Source: Nitrosopumilus piranensis
GTDB lineage: Archaea; Thermoproteota; Nitrososphaeria; Nitrososphaerales; Nitrosopumilaceae
Direction: 5' to 3'
NCBI RefSeq assembly: GCF_000875775.1
Contig: NZ_CP010868.1
Span: 1,054,001 to 1,118,000 of the forward strand
Length of the DNA: 64,000 nt
Position numbers and translations under genes: made by a program. Under the pieces are notes generated by a model. The model did no database searches, had not been told where the DNA came from, and saw nothing but the letters and a program-made list of their open reading frames with translations. Of this stretch, positions 40,722-49,450 are shown in pieces (positions within the stretch are counted from its first letter, which is position 1; every line of letters starts with the position of its first letter).

Positions 40722-40961
40722 ATGCGTGCATTATGTCTAATTACTGTAAAACCAGGAAAAGTAGACTCTGTTGTCCAAATTCTAAAAAAGAAAAGAAAGG
40801 TGGTCAAACAGATTATGGTAGTAACAGGTCGTGCAGACATTAGTGTTCTTTTACAAGGAGGAATCGAAGACATCAATAACATGGTAATAGATTTCAAGAA
40901 AATCAAAGATATTGTAACTACTGAAACTCTAATTGAGGTGGAGGTAAATCTGGGATGGTAA
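40722..40961 (+). CDS. Stand-alone Lrp/AsnC ligand-binding (RAM) domain protein, 79 aa
   Basis: 'MRALCLITVKPGKVDSVVQI' and 'VVTGRADISVLLQGGIEDIN' followed by 'TETLIEVEVNLGW' match the beta-alpha-beta-beta-alpha-beta RAM domain of Lrp regulators without the DNA-binding part. Such proteins bind amino acids and may modulate full Lrp proteins. It overlaps the next, similar gene by 7 nt. Confidence 0.88.
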   Translation: MRALCLITVKPGKVDSVVQILKKKRKVVKQIMVVTGRADISVLLQGGIEDINNMVIDFKKIKDIVTTETLIEVEVNLGW

Positions 40962-41173
40962 GGGCCATAATTTTAGTAAAATCTCCCAAAAAATTAATTG
41001 CGGCAAGATTACGTAAGATCAATTCAGTGTCTGATTCATTTCCTACTAGTGGTCAATTTGATGCAGTCGCTATTATTGATGTTAACCAATTAATACAAAT
41101 TAAAGAAGTTGCCAACCAAATCCAAAAAATCAACGGAGTTGAACGAACTGAAACCATGGTCGAAGTTCAATGA
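40955..41173 (+). CDS. Second stand-alone RAM domain protein, 72 aa
   Basis: A divergent tandem copy: 'MVRAIILVKSPKKLIAARLR', 'GQFDAVAIIDVNQLIQIKEV', 'NGVERTETMVEVQ'. The overlapping arrangement suggests the two small RAM proteins form a hetero-oligomer. Both lack a helix-turn-helix. Confidence 0.86.
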   Translation: MVRAIILVKSPKKLIAARLRKINSVSDSFPTSGQFDAVAIIDVNQLIQIKEVANQIQKINGVERTETMVEVQ

Positions 41174-41207
41174 CAATTAATTTAAAGAACTTCGAGGTAG
41201 CATATCT

Positions 41208-41618
41208 GTGAATATTAAAAAAGTTGGAAATGTGATTTTGGCCGTAAAGGACCTAGACAAATCAGTTCAATTCTACAATGAAATTATTGGACTCCCAATA
41301 AAAAATCAGAGAAGAACATGGGTTGATTTGGGCACTTCAGGAGCTTTACTGAGTCTCCATCCAGCTTCCATAACAGAACAACATGGAAATGCTCTTGAAA
41401 GTGGAATCACAATCGGTTTTCTAGTTGGAGATGTAAAATCCGCAGTTGAAGAATTAAGAGAAAAAGGAGTCAAAATCCATCGTGAAATTGTTGAAAAAGA
41501 TGCAGGAAAAAATGCTGTAATTTCAGATCCTGATGATTATTTGATTTCCTTGTTTGAGCCAAGTTTCTCAGATAAAGCTGAACAAACTGGCGGATACCAC
41601 GGATTTACACCTGCTTAG
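41208..41618 (+). CDS. VOC-superfamily (glyoxalase/dioxygenase-like) protein
   Basis: 136 residues with two beta-alpha-beta-beta-beta modules: 'VGNVILAVKDLDKSVQFYNE' and 'GITIGFLVGDVKSAVEELRE', ending 'KNAVISDPDDYLISLFEP'. Usual metal ligand positions hold H in 'SLHPASI' and E in 'LFEP'; an N-terminal His/Glu is not evident, so the metal site may be partial. Start is GTG (41208). Substrate unknown. Confidence 0.85.
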   Translation: MNIKKVGNVILAVKDLDKSVQFYNEIIGLPIKNQRRTWVDLGTSGALLSLHPASITEQHGNALESGITIGFLVGDVKSAVEELREKGVKIHREIVEKDAGKNAVISDPDDYLISLFEPSFSDKAEQTGGYHGFTPA

Positions 41619-42001
41619 ACTATCTTCTTTATTGAAGAAATAATTTTTTCTAAGCCTTTTTCTTTTCTATTAATAGAAACATAAAAGGTAATGTCATTTT
41701 TTTGCAAAATGACAATTGTTACTTTTTGATGTTGTAAAATAACATGTTCTAATTTTCCAACAGTACTTGCAGTATTTTTTCGCAAAGACATCAAAGTTGA
41801 AAGAATAAAAAATTCATTTTTTACTTGTTCAGATTTTAATAGAGGTTTAAGATTTGGTTGTACCATTCCAGCTAGAGTTCTACCATATACATTGATTACA
41901 CCTGCATATCTTATGCTCTTTGACACTTTTAGGATTCGTTGACATTGTTTTCGATATTTGACTACAGTATCTTTCCATTTATCTGCAGGAGTTTTGCCCA
42001 T
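41615..42001 (-). CDS. Roadblock-like protein with GRTLAG motif, 128 aa
   Basis: 'KSIRYAGVINVYGRTLAGMV' is a strand-turn-strand like the roadblock-like proteins at 3521 and 37404 (compare 'IRHSIVTDNEGNILA'), followed by a long helix and 'HQKVTIVILQKNDITFYVSI' strands. Thaumarchaeal genomes carry many such proteins (I recall DUF6659). Function unknown; dimerisation and signalling are typical of the fold. Ends overlapping the VOC gene by 4 nt. Confidence 0.75.
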   Translation of the reverse strand: MGKTPADKWKDTVVKYRKQCQRILKVSKSIRYAGVINVYGRTLAGMVQPNLKPLLKSEQVKNEFFILSTLMSLRKNTASTVGKLEHVILQHQKVTIVILQKNDITFYVSINRKEKGLEKIISSIKKIV

Positions 42002-42072
42002 ATTAAAAATTGGATTTGGAATTAATAAGGATTCTTACCATTTGCAACATATGAATTGCCACATTTTCAATT

Positions 42073-42438
42073 TTACTTTTTAGATTTTTTTTCTAATTTT
42101 TTCTTTAATTCGGTATTTTCTTTAAGCAATTTATCGTTTTCAGCTTTTAGTGTTTGCACCGAATTTTGTTTAGTGTATAATGGATGGCTTGGAGGGATGA
42201 TTGGATGACCTGATAATAACCCTGCTGCATATTGTTGATACATATGTTGGAATCCTTGAAGCTTTTGACTAACTGTTTCTACATTTCTTGAAAATTGTTC
42301 TTTTACTGGATTTTCATGTATCTTAAACATTGGATGTGTCAATCCAGGTGGTAATCTAGGGAATTGTAATGCCATATGAGGAATATTTGGATTCAATCCA
42401 TACAGGTCTTGAAGATGTTTATTCACTGAGTTTTCCAT
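42073..42438 (-). CDS. Hypothetical protein with C-terminal leucine-zipper-like coil, 121 aa
   Basis: A Pro-rich middle ('IPHMALQFPRLPPGLTHPMF', 'GHPIIPPSHPLYTKQ') is followed by a C-terminal coiled coil 'LKAENDKLLKENTELKKKLE'. The first half has an amphipathic helix 'VETVSQKLQGFQHMYQQYAA'. This pattern resembles PhaE-like or phasin proteins that coat granules, but the match is only by character. Confidence 0.65.
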   Translation of the reverse strand: MENSVNKHLQDLYGLNPNIPHMALQFPRLPPGLTHPMFKIHENPVKEQFSRNVETVSQKLQGFQHMYQQYAAGLLSGHPIIPPSHPLYTKQNSVQTLKAENDKLLKENTELKKKLEKKSKK

Positions 42439-42575
42439 GAGATTGGTTTGAATTTGCTATATTTCTGCCTTGCTTTAGGCATTTGATATACCGTTTAGTA
42501 AAATCTGAGTCGTTTTTGCTCAATTCAAGCTGATCGCAGATCCTTATAGATTCCCAGTTTAGATCGCAGGTACGC

Positions 42576-42722
42576 ATGGTCGAATCAAAAAAGACATGTC
42601 TTAGATGTAAAAAAGACATTGGAGAAAAGGAACTACATAAGATAGTAATCTACGTGGTTCAAGAAAAATTCACAGAACATCATTATGAACATGTAGAATG
42701 TCCTGACAATTTCACAGTATGA
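42576..42722 (+). CDS. Zinc-binding micro-protein, 48 aa
   Basis: Frame MVESKKTCLRCKKDIGEKEL ... 'EHHYEHVECPDNFTV'. CxxC at 8-11, then HH, H and C near the end give four or more ligands with ~25 residues between, like small treble-clef or FYVE-type knuckles. A CTTATAGA TATA-like box is ~30 nt upstream. The minus-strand frame over this region (42419-42619) is rejected in its favour. Confidence 0.65.
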   Translation: MVESKKTCLRCKKDIGEKELHKIVIYVVQEKFTEHHYEHVECPDNFTV

Positions 42723-42736
42723 ACAAAAATTTCAGA

Positions 42737-43531
42737 CTATCCTTTGAATTCATAAACTTTGTAAATTTCCCCAGTTACTCTGGAACGATATTTCCATTCA
42801 TCCTTTTTCCACACAACACTCACAAAGTCTCTTTGAAGATTTGGGTGTAATCTTTGATACACATCATTGCCAATCAAAATTTGATTAGGTTTTGCCATAT
42901 TTTGAATTTTAGCAGCAATATTCATGGCAGGCCCCATTAAATCTACATGTGAATGCTCAGCATCAGCTCCATATCTTACCACCATGTTTTGTCCAAAATC
43001 CACTCCAATCTTTACCATCAAATCTGGATAATCATATTGATTAAGAATTGGGTTAATTCCTTTTTGAATAACTGAAATCATTGATTTTGCACAATTAACA
43101 GCACTATCTGATGCAAGCAATCCGTTACTTTGAGCATCAAAATATCCGATAACTGCATCACCTACAAATTTTAAGACATATCCTTCATGTTGTCTAATTA
43201 CTGCTGCCATTTCTTGTGCAAAGGAGCTAATTATTATCGCAATTTTTTCTTCAGGCATTTCTAAAGTCATGGTAGTTGAACCAACAAGATCAACATAGAT
43301 TACAACTAAATCCACTTTTGAAAATACATTTTTTCGTAAAAATTTATCAGATTCATTTGCAACTCCAGAATACTGATATCCTTTTTTTAATGCCCCCCAA
43401 ACTCGTTTTTGGGTTTCTAAAATCATAGATTCTGAATCCAATGTTTTTTCAGATGCAGAACTAAGTAGCATATCTACTACCTCTTTCTTGTTATTAGAAT
43501 CTGACTTTTTTTCGACATTATTTTCTTCCAA
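42737..43531 (-). CDS. Class III adenylate/guanylate cyclase-like protein
   Basis: 264 residues, with an N-terminal helical linker (1-70) and a cyclase catalytic domain: 'VVIYVDLVGSTTMTLEMPEE' (metal Asp, GST), 'YVLKFVGDAVIGYFDA' (second Asp) and 'LMGPAMNIAAKIQNMAKPNQ'. It could make cAMP or another cyclic nucleotide. The start is TTG with AGGTGAT 6 nt upstream. No sensor or membrane domain is attached. It follows a zinc-ribbon micro-gene on the same strand. Confidence 0.88.
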   Translation of the reverse strand: MEENNVEKKSDSNNKKEVVDMLLSSASEKTLDSESMILETQKRVWGALKKGYQYSGVANESDKFLRKNVFSKVDLVVIYVDLVGSTTMTLEMPEEKIAIIISSFAQEMAAVIRQHEGYVLKFVGDAVIGYFDAQSNGLLASDSAVNCAKSMISVIQKGINPILNQYDYPDLMVKIGVDFGQNMVVRYGADAEHSHVDLMGPAMNIAAKIQNMAKPNQILIGNDVYQRLHPNLQRDFVSVVWKKDEWKYRSRVTGEIYKVYEFKG

Positions 43532-43541
43532 TATTCATCAC

Positions 43542-43664
43542 CTATTCTAGTGGGAATTCATGCCCACATTGAAGACATTTTCCTCTCTTTCCCTTATATC
43601 CTTCATGATAATACTCTACAATCTCTCCTTTGCAATCATGACACCTGAAATCGGAATCCCTCAT
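43542..43664 (-). CDS. Zinc-ribbon micro-protein upstream of the cyclase, 40 aa
   Basis: MRDSDFRCHDCKGEIVEYYH then 'GKRGKCLQCGHEFPLE'. Knuckles at 8-11 and 30-33 form a typical short zinc ribbon. It ends 10 nt before the cyclase start, and its 3' end contains the cyclase Shine-Dalgarno, so the two are likely co-expressed. Confidence 0.7.
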   Translation of the reverse strand: MRDSDFRCHDCKGEIVEYYHEGYKGKRGKCLQCGHEFPLE

Positions 43665-43723
43665 GCCTAGAATCACCTTATTCTGTATTTAGAGATTGAT
43701 GAAGGTTTAAGGAGAACAATAAT

Positions 43724-44575
43724 TTGGTAATTCTTGTGCGTTTAGGAACAAGATCTCCAAATGAATTTATTCAACTTTTGAATCAAAAAAATGAATCAAT
43801 CCAAAAATCATTTCTATCAAAAATTTCCGATATGACAAAAATGATCGATGTTAAAGTGATGTTAGGAGACTCTACCGTGTCTGAACAAAAAACATTTGAT
43901 CCTAAACTAGTGATGGATTATTTTCAAAATATAAGTAAAAATCTAAAGGAATGGTCTATTCAAGATGTTACAATATCAAATAATGAAGACATTAGAAGGA
44001 TTTTTATGAAATTTGAAATCATGGAAGGAAATTATTTAATTTCAGGACACATTTCAATACAATTTCATGTTTTGCTATATTACAAACCAGTTCAAAGAGT
44101 AATTGATTGTCAAAAAGAGTTAGCAGAGATAATTGATATGACAAAAAACAAAGAACAAGAGTTTTCAGATAATAGTGATCAATTTGTTTTAGATAAATTA
44201 AAAGAGATGGGGTACAAGGATTTTGATCATCAAAAATTATTTGAAGTGTTTTATGAAAATGATGAGTTTAGGGAAAAAATTTTCGCCGAAATTGAAAAAC
44301 AATCAGGTGTTGATTTTCAAAAACTGTCTGAAAAAAAGACAAAATTATTTAATGAATTAGATTCTCTTTTAGTTGAAACATATCAAACAACTCCGACATT
44401 AATTGATGATTCAAAACTCGTTACAGGTGAAGAAGGATGTTTATGTACATTTGATTTAGAATTTGTAAAAAATAATACTAAAGAAGGGTTATTTGATCCG
44501 CGAAAAATGTCGAACTCTACAAAAGAAAACATCATAAAAAGATTAGATGAGTTTTCAGATATCATAAATTCATAA
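43724..44575 (+). CDS. Hypothetical protein, 283 aa
   Basis: No family recognised. TTG start (MVILVRLGTRSPNE); a GTG five codons on is an alternative. The protein is acidic and alpha/beta, without signal or membrane helix. Residues 1-140 contain 'LISGHISIQFHVLLYYKPVQ' strands; residues 150-235 are helical; a single 'EEGCLCTFDLEF' near the end has the only Cys pair. A nested stem-loop starts two bases after the stop. Confidence 0.7.
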   Translation: MVILVRLGTRSPNEFIQLLNQKNESIQKSFLSKISDMTKMIDVKVMLGDSTVSEQKTFDPKLVMDYFQNISKNLKEWSIQDVTISNNEDIRRIFMKFEIMEGNYLISGHISIQFHVLLYYKPVQRVIDCQKELAEIIDMTKNKEQEFSDNSDQFVLDKLKEMGYKDFDHQKLFEVFYENDEFREKIFAEIEKQSGVDFQKLSEKKTKLFNELDSLLVETYQTTPTLIDDSKLVTGEEGCLCTFDLEFVKNNTKEGLFDPRKMSNSTKENIIKRLDEFSDIINS

Positions 44576-44577
44576 AG

Positions 44578-44634
44578 ATCAAGGAACCAGAAAATGAGAA
44601 AATTTTCTCAAAGGGGAGTTTCTGATTCCTTGAT
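44578..44634 (+). terminator. Nested stem-loop after the 43724-44575 gene
   Basis: ATCAAGGAA (44578-44586) pairs with TTCCTTGAT (44626-44634); AGAAA pairs with TTTCT inside it across a small internal loop; and TGAGAAAATTTTCTCA (44595-44610) is a perfect 16-nt palindrome at the tip. It begins two bases after the stop codon. It may be a terminator or 3'-stabilising structure. Confidence 0.55.
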
Positions 44635-44757
44635 ATATTTTCAACGGGATTTCTAAAGTATTTAGGCATTCCTGGAAATTTACGTATAAAATTTGACTAA
44701 AAAAATAATTTTTGTATAGAAGAAGTCAAATACATCGTTTTCTTAGCAACATTTCCA

Positions 44758-45966
44758 ATGGACCCAACATACGATGAGATAAAAAAAGCAAACTCTATGC
44801 GAGGAAATGAAATAAAAAAGACTCCTTTAATTCATTCTCCTACTTTTAGTGAACTTACAAATTCAGAGATTTTTCTAAAAGCAGAATTTCGGCAAAAAAC
44901 TGGATCATTTAAAATTCGTGGAGCATACTATAAAATCAAATCATTGTCTGATGATGAAAAAAAACATGGAGTAGTAGCTGCATCTGCCGGAAATCATGCA
45001 CAGGGTGTTGCACTCGCATCGGCATTAGAAAAAATTCCATGTACTATAGTTATGCCAAAAAATGCTTCTCCTGCAAAGGTTGCAGCAACAAAAGGATATG
45101 GCGCAAAAGTAATCTTAGAGGGAATTAACTATGATGAATCATCTGCCAAAGCAAAAGAGATAGCAAATGAAACAGGTGCAACTATGATACATGCATTTGA
45201 CGATCCACAAATCATAGCAGCACAAGGAGTCATCGGATTAGAAATACTTGAAGAGTTACCAGATGTAGAAGAGGTTTATCTTCCAATAGGTGGTGGGGGT
45301 CTAGCAGCTGGGGTATTAATTGCCATTAAAGAAAAAAATCCTGATGTTAAAGTAGTAGGTGTTCAATCAAGATCATTTCCATCTATGTATGAATCAGTTA
45401 AACAAGGTTCAATAACTGCAACCGGAGGTGCAAGAACTATAGCAGATGGCATATCTGTAAAAATCCCGGGACAATTAACATTTAGTGTAATTAACCAATT
45501 GGTTGATGAGGTTGTTTTAGTAGATGATACTGAAATTACAAAAGCCATGTTCTTATTAATGGAACGAATGAAATTTGTGGTTGAACCAGCTGGCGCTGCA
45601 AGTCTGGCATATCTAATTTCTAAAAAACCGGCACAAGGAAAAAAAGTTGTTGCGATTTTAGCAGGAGGTAATGTAGACATGTATCTATTAGGCCAAATTG
45701 TTGATAAGGGACTAGCTGCTATGGGTAGATTATTAAAATTATCAGTTTTGTTGCCTGATAGACCAGGAGCATTCAAAGAAATTGTGGATGAAATCACCCT
45801 TGCCAATGCAAACATCGTTGAAGTCGTTCATGATAGATTAAGCTCAAATGTTAATGCTGGTTCTGCAGCAGTTACTATGAATCTAGAAACTCAAGGAAAA
45901 GAGCAAGCGGATGCCTTAATTGAGGCATTACGAAAGAAGGATGTTCAATTCACATTATTAACTTGA
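44758..45966 (+). CDS. ilvA: Threonine ammonia-lyase with ACT domain
   Basis: 402 residues. Fold type II PLP enzyme with Schiff-base K52 in 'RQKTGSFKIRGAYY', the 'SAGNHAQGVALAS' phosphate region and Gly loop 'PIGGGGLAAGV'. A C-terminal ACT domain (about 327-402, 'LSVLLPDRPGAFKEIVDEIT') suggests allosteric control, as in the short IlvA/TdcB type. It makes 2-oxobutanoate for isoleucine, upstream of ilvD. Converges with purE, 2 nt apart. Confidence 0.93.
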   Translation: MDPTYDEIKKANSMRGNEIKKTPLIHSPTFSELTNSEIFLKAEFRQKTGSFKIRGAYYKIKSLSDDEKKHGVVAASAGNHAQGVALASALEKIPCTIVMPKNASPAKVAATKGYGAKVILEGINYDESSAKAKEIANETGATMIHAFDDPQIIAAQGVIGLEILEELPDVEEVYLPIGGGGLAAGVLIAIKEKNPDVKVVGVQSRSFPSMYESVKQGSITATGGARTIADGISVKIPGQLTFSVINQLVDEVVLVDDTEITKAMFLLMERMKFVVEPAGAASLAYLISKKPAQGKKVVAILAGGNVDMYLLGQIVDKGLAAMGRLLKLSVLLPDRPGAFKEIVDEITLANANIVEVVHDRLSSNVNAGSAAVTMNLETQGKEQADALIEALRKKDVQFTLLT

Positions 45967-45967
45967 A

Positions 45968-46543
45968 TCATTTGAATTTAGTTTTAGTAAATTTTGATAA
46001 GCCTTGTTTTTTCAATTGTTCAGATTCTTTAAGAACTGATTTGTGTTGATCAGATTTATGTTGTTTCAATTTATTTTTTAATTCAGGGAATTCATTTGCA
46101 AGAATTTTCATTGCATAAATTCCAGCATTTCCAGCTTTATTGACTCCCACAGAAACTACTGGTGACCCTGAAGGCATTTCCGTGATGGACAATAGTGAAT
46201 CTAAACCCCCAAATGCGGAAAACTTTGCGGCATCTGTTTTCTTTGGGTGCTTGTCATTGTATACTAAAATAGGAACTCCAATCACAGGAATGATTGTATG
46301 AGATGCAATCATTCCAGGCAAATGTGCAGCTCCTCCCGCACCTGCAATTATTACTTTAAATCCCATCTTTTCAGCATGTTGTGCATATTCTGCCAATCTG
46401 GAAGGAGTTCTATGTGCCGAAATTATTTGATCTTCATGCTTAATTTTAAATTCATCAAAAATTTCAGCCGCACCTTTCATGATTCTGCTATCTGAACTAG
46501 ATCCCATAATTATTCCAACTAATGGTTTTTTTGAATATGTCAC
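45968..46543 (-). CDS. purE: N5-carboxyaminoimidazole ribonucleotide mutase
   Basis: PurE motifs are present: 'IMGSSSDSRIMKGA', 'SAHRTPSRL', 'GAGGAAHLPGMIASHT' and 'PVIGVPI'. It converts N5-CAIR to CAIR in purine synthesis with PurK supplying N5-CAIR. The C-terminus has a ~30-residue basic extension (HKSDQHKSVLKESEQLKKQG). It is divergent from purK with ~105 nt between starts. Confidence 0.95.
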   Translation of the reverse strand: MTYSKKPLVGIIMGSSSDSRIMKGAAEIFDEFKIKHEDQIISAHRTPSRLAEYAQHAEKMGFKVIIAGAGGAAHLPGMIASHTIIPVIGVPILVYNDKHPKKTDAAKFSAFGGLDSLLSITEMPSGSPVVSVGVNKAGNAGIYAMKILANEFPELKNKLKQHKSDQHKSVLKESEQLKKQGLSKFTKTKFK

Positions 46544-46648
46544 AGTATTAGAAAAAACTAGAGAGTAATTAACAATAACTGTTACAAAAAGAATAGGAAA
46601 AACAAAACAGCATTAGCTATATTTGTTCGATAAATATTGAATACGATA

Positions 46649-47791
46649 ATGACAAAAATTCTGGGGATTATAGGAGGTGGACAGCTTGGAATGATGATTA
46701 CTGAGGCAGCTAAAAAGATGCCAGAACATGTTTCAAAAATCATAGTGCTAGATCCAACTGAAAATTGCCCCGCTACCCAAGTTGGAGCTGAGCAAATACT
46801 TGCAGATTTCAAAGATAAGGCAGCCATAATTGAGCTCTCTGAAAAATCAGATATCATTACATATGAGATTGAGTCGGGAGACAGTAATGTACTAAAATCC
46901 GTTGAAAAAAATGCTGAGATAAATCCCTCGCCAGAAACACTACATACAATTCAAGACAAATTTTTACAAAAAACATTTCTAAAAGAACACAATATTCCTG
47001 TTCCAGAATTTATAGAAATCTCAAATACCGATGATGTGAGAGATGGATTGAAAAAATTTGGAATTCCTGCAGTACTAAAAGCAAGACGTGATGCATATGA
47101 TGGACGAGGTAATTTTAAAATAAATTCTGAAAATGATGTAGAAAAAGCATTTGATTATTTCAAGGGCCAAAAATTAATGCTAGAAAAATTTGTTTCATTT
47201 AAAATGGAAGTATCAGTAATTGCAGCTAGAAATACCAAAGGTCAAATCAAAACATACCCTCTAGTTGAAAATATCCATGAAGAAAACATTTTACGTGAGA
47301 CAATTGCCCCCGCAAGAGTTTCTTCAGATGTAACAGAAAAGGCTGAAAAAATTGCCAATCAAACAATGGATGTGTTAAAAGGAGCAGGGGTATTTGGAAT
47401 AGAAATGTTTGTAACACAAAATGATCAAATAGCAATTAATGAAATTGCTCCACGAGTACACAATTCTGGACATCATACTTTACAATCAAGTGAAACATCT
47501 CAATTTGAACAACATTTGCGTGCAATTTTGGGATTAGAACTTGGTAGCACCAAACTTTTACGTCCAACAATCATGTATAACATATTGGGAACAAAATCAT
47601 TTGAAGGAGAATACAAACCATTAGAAATTCTTGATGAAAATTTATTTCTTAAAATGTATGGTAAGAAAATTTCTAAACCCATGAGAAAATTGGGTCATTT
47701 TAATCTCATTTCAACTAACAATGAATCAATTGAAGATTTACTCAAAAAATTAGAATCCATTAAACCTAGGGCAGTAGTACAATCAGTCTAA
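46649..47791 (+). CDS. purK: N5-carboxyaminoimidazole ribonucleotide synthase
   Basis: An ATP-grasp enzyme starting 'MTKILGIIGGGQLGMM', with 'ATQVGAEQILADF', 'VLKARRDAYDGRGNFKI' (ATP-grasp), 'VIAARNTKGQIKTYPLVENI' and 'INEIAPRVHNSGHHT'. It makes N5-CAIR from AIR and bicarbonate. ATG at 46649 matches the family start; a TTG at 46637 is in frame. The divergent pair purE/purK indicates common control. Confidence 0.95.
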   Translation: MTKILGIIGGGQLGMMITEAAKKMPEHVSKIIVLDPTENCPATQVGAEQILADFKDKAAIIELSEKSDIITYEIESGDSNVLKSVEKNAEINPSPETLHTIQDKFLQKTFLKEHNIPVPEFIEISNTDDVRDGLKKFGIPAVLKARRDAYDGRGNFKINSENDVEKAFDYFKGQKLMLEKFVSFKMEVSVIAARNTKGQIKTYPLVENIHEENILRETIAPARVSSDVTEKAEKIANQTMDVLKGAGVFGIEMFVTQNDQIAINEIAPRVHNSGHHTLQSSETSQFEQHLRAILGLELGSTKLLRPTIMYNILGTKSFEGEYKPLEILDENLFLKMYGKKISKPMRKLGHFNLISTNNESIEDLLKKLESIKPRAVVQSV

Positions 47792-47825
47792 CTAAGTTTA
47801 TTAATTGTGAAGAAAAAAAATCATT

Positions 47826-48215
47826 ATGGCATTAAGTGCTGCACTAGTTATTACAGGAATCGCAATAGCATTACTTGTAATTTATGCGGCAGATGTAGCA
47901 GTTGCAATGTCTTCAGATAGCGATAACGGATTTTTACCACTTGATCACATGCAAAGAGGTATGGGCTTAGGTGGACCTGCATTAATTTTACCAATTATTG
48001 CATTCTTTATTTCTAGAAAAGAACCATCAAAAGGATTAGGAGTCATGATCGTTATCTCAGGAATTTTGATCATTATAGGTGGAATTGTGGTTTTAGCAAA
48101 TCCTGCCCCGGGAGCAGAAGCCTCAGACAGAGATCCTGTTGCATCTACTGCAATGTTGTTTGCCCCTGCAATAATCCAGTTGGCTTTAGGTGGAATTAAA
48201 ATAGCAAAATCTTAA
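47826..48215 (+). CDS. Four-helix membrane protein, 129 aa
   Basis: Hydrophobic helices at about 2-25, 42-60, 70-92 and 105-125, separated by short loops ('SSDSDNGFLPLDHMQRGM', 'NPAPGAEASDRD'). No family recognised. It follows purK by 34 nt and precedes a Cys-rich micro-gene, all on the plus strand. Confidence 0.7.
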   Translation: MALSAALVITGIAIALLVIYAADVAVAMSSDSDNGFLPLDHMQRGMGLGGPALILPIIAFFISRKEPSKGLGVMIVISGILIIIGGIVVLANPAPGAEASDRDPVASTAMLFAPAIIQLALGGIKIAKS

Positions 48216-48226
48216 CTGAGAACATC

Positions 48227-48364
48227 ATGCCAATTTGTGCTAAATGTAACAATGATGTAAAAAAAGTATATGATTGTGATCATACAGACTATGAAGAATA
48301 TTGTGTAGAGTGTTACACTGAACTACACTACTATATGACAGAAAGTGAAAACGATGCTAACTGA
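48227..48364 (+). CDS. Zinc-binding micro-protein, 45 aa
   Basis: MPICAKCNNDVKKVYDCDHT then 'EEYCVECYTELHYYM'. CAKC (4-7), C-D-H (17-19) and CVEC (26-29) form two possible sites in cross-brace order. Its 3' end overlaps the next gene, suggesting coupling. Confidence 0.65.
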   Translation: MPICAKCNNDVKKVYDCDHTDYEEYCVECYTELHYYMTESENDAN

Positions 48365-48590
48365 ACGAGAGATAGCAATTTATGCTCTAGGTAAAACCGA
48401 AGGACTCAATTCCATTGCAGAAACATTAGGAAAAGGATTTGATGATGAAAAATATATCGAGTCTTGGCATAAAACTATGAAACTTTTAGGAACTGAAATA
48501 CCTTTAAAAGATTTAGAAAAAATCTACAATGAATTTGCAAAAAAAATGGATGCAGTTGTAGAATCTAATGAATCAAAAAAACAAGAGTAG
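48345..48590 (+). CDS. Helical hypothetical protein, 81 aa
   Basis: A GTG start at 48345 overlaps the micro-gene by 20 nt; an ATG at 48354 (MLTEREIAIYALGKTEG) reduces the overlap to 11 nt and may be the true start. The protein is helical and charged with 'SIAETLGKGFDDEKYIESWH'. No family recognised. Confidence 0.65.
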   Translation: MKTMLTEREIAIYALGKTEGLNSIAETLGKGFDDEKYIESWHKTMKLLGTEIPLKDLEKIYNEFAKKMDAVVESNESKKQE

Positions 48591-48625
48591 ACATTTTCAT
48601 ATACTGTATAGATAGAATAGTTTTA

Positions 48626-49294
48626 TTGAGAGCAATAATTTTAGCTGGCGGTCGTGGAAAACGTCTAAAACCAATAACAGATTATGTGCCAAAACCCCTA
48701 GTTCCAATAAAAAATGTCCCTATAATTGAATGGCAAATAAGATATTTGAAAAAATTTGGAATTAATGAGGTTATTATTTGTACAGGATATAAGACAGAAA
48801 TGATTGAAAATCACTTGAATATGAAAGATGTTGGAATCAAAATCAAATTCTCTATAGAAAAAACTCCTTTAGGTACCGGAGGAGCAATTAAAAAAGCTGG
48901 AAAGATGATTAAAGAAAAATCATTTTTTGTATTAAATGGAGATACAATTACAAACATTGATTTAAAGAAATTAAGAGAAAAGAAAAATGCAATTGCTGCA
49001 ATTGAATTAAGGACAAAATATGGTATTTTAGAAACAGATGATGATAAAATTTTGAATTTCAGAGAAAAAAAAGAAATTTCAGATACTTGGATGAATGCAG
49101 GAATTTATCACTTACAAAAAGAAGTCCTAAAAGAACTTCCAGATATAGGAGATATTGAAAAAACAGTTTTTCCAAAATATGCAAAAAAAGGTATACTAAA
49201 CACAGTTAAATTCAAAAATGCAAAATGGTATTCAGTAGACTCATTCAAAGACATGGAAGAATGTGCGCTAGAAATAAAGAAAATAATAAAATAA
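48626..49294 (+). CDS. Sugar-phosphate nucleotidyltransferase
   Basis: 222 residues, TTG start. The signature 'LAGGRGKRLKPITDYVPKPL' at the N-terminus, 'LGTGGAIKKAG', 'FFVLNGDTITNIDL' (catalytic Asp) and 'WMNAGIYHL' place it in the glucose-1-/mannose-1-phosphate nucleotidyltransferase group. Without the C-terminal beta-helix it is a minimal form. It makes NDP-sugars for glycans or surface layer. Exact sugar unknown. Confidence 0.9.
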   Translation: MRAIILAGGRGKRLKPITDYVPKPLVPIKNVPIIEWQIRYLKKFGINEVIICTGYKTEMIENHLNMKDVGIKIKFSIEKTPLGTGGAIKKAGKMIKEKSFFVLNGDTITNIDLKKLREKKNAIAAIELRTKYGILETDDDKILNFREKKEISDTWMNAGIYHLQKEVLKELPDIGDIEKTVFPKYAKKGILNTVKFKNAKWYSVDSFKDMEECALEIKKIIK

Positions 49295-49303
49295 AATTTT
49301 AAT

Positions 49304-49450
49304 TTAGGCACCAGTTCTGTGCAATGTAACCATCATGTATGCCACTTCTTCAACAAAGGATTCATCTTTGCTCGCAGAGGCATATTTTGTAGCGTCATTC
49401 CAAAAATTGGATTCATAAGATGGTTTTTGTACAAATACTTGTTCACTCAT
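49304..49450 (-). CDS. Hypothetical micro-protein, 48 aa
   Basis: MSEQVFVQKPSYESNFWNDA ... 'FVEEVAYMMVTLHRTGA', an amphipathic helical protein. The frame extends 14 codons upstream to 49492 (MRRRIIRKSL), but that basic leader looks like untranslated sequence. Family not recognised. Convergent with the nucleotidyltransferase. Confidence 0.55.
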   Translation of the reverse strand: MSEQVFVQKPSYESNFWNDATKYASASKDESFVEEVAYMMVTLHRTGA

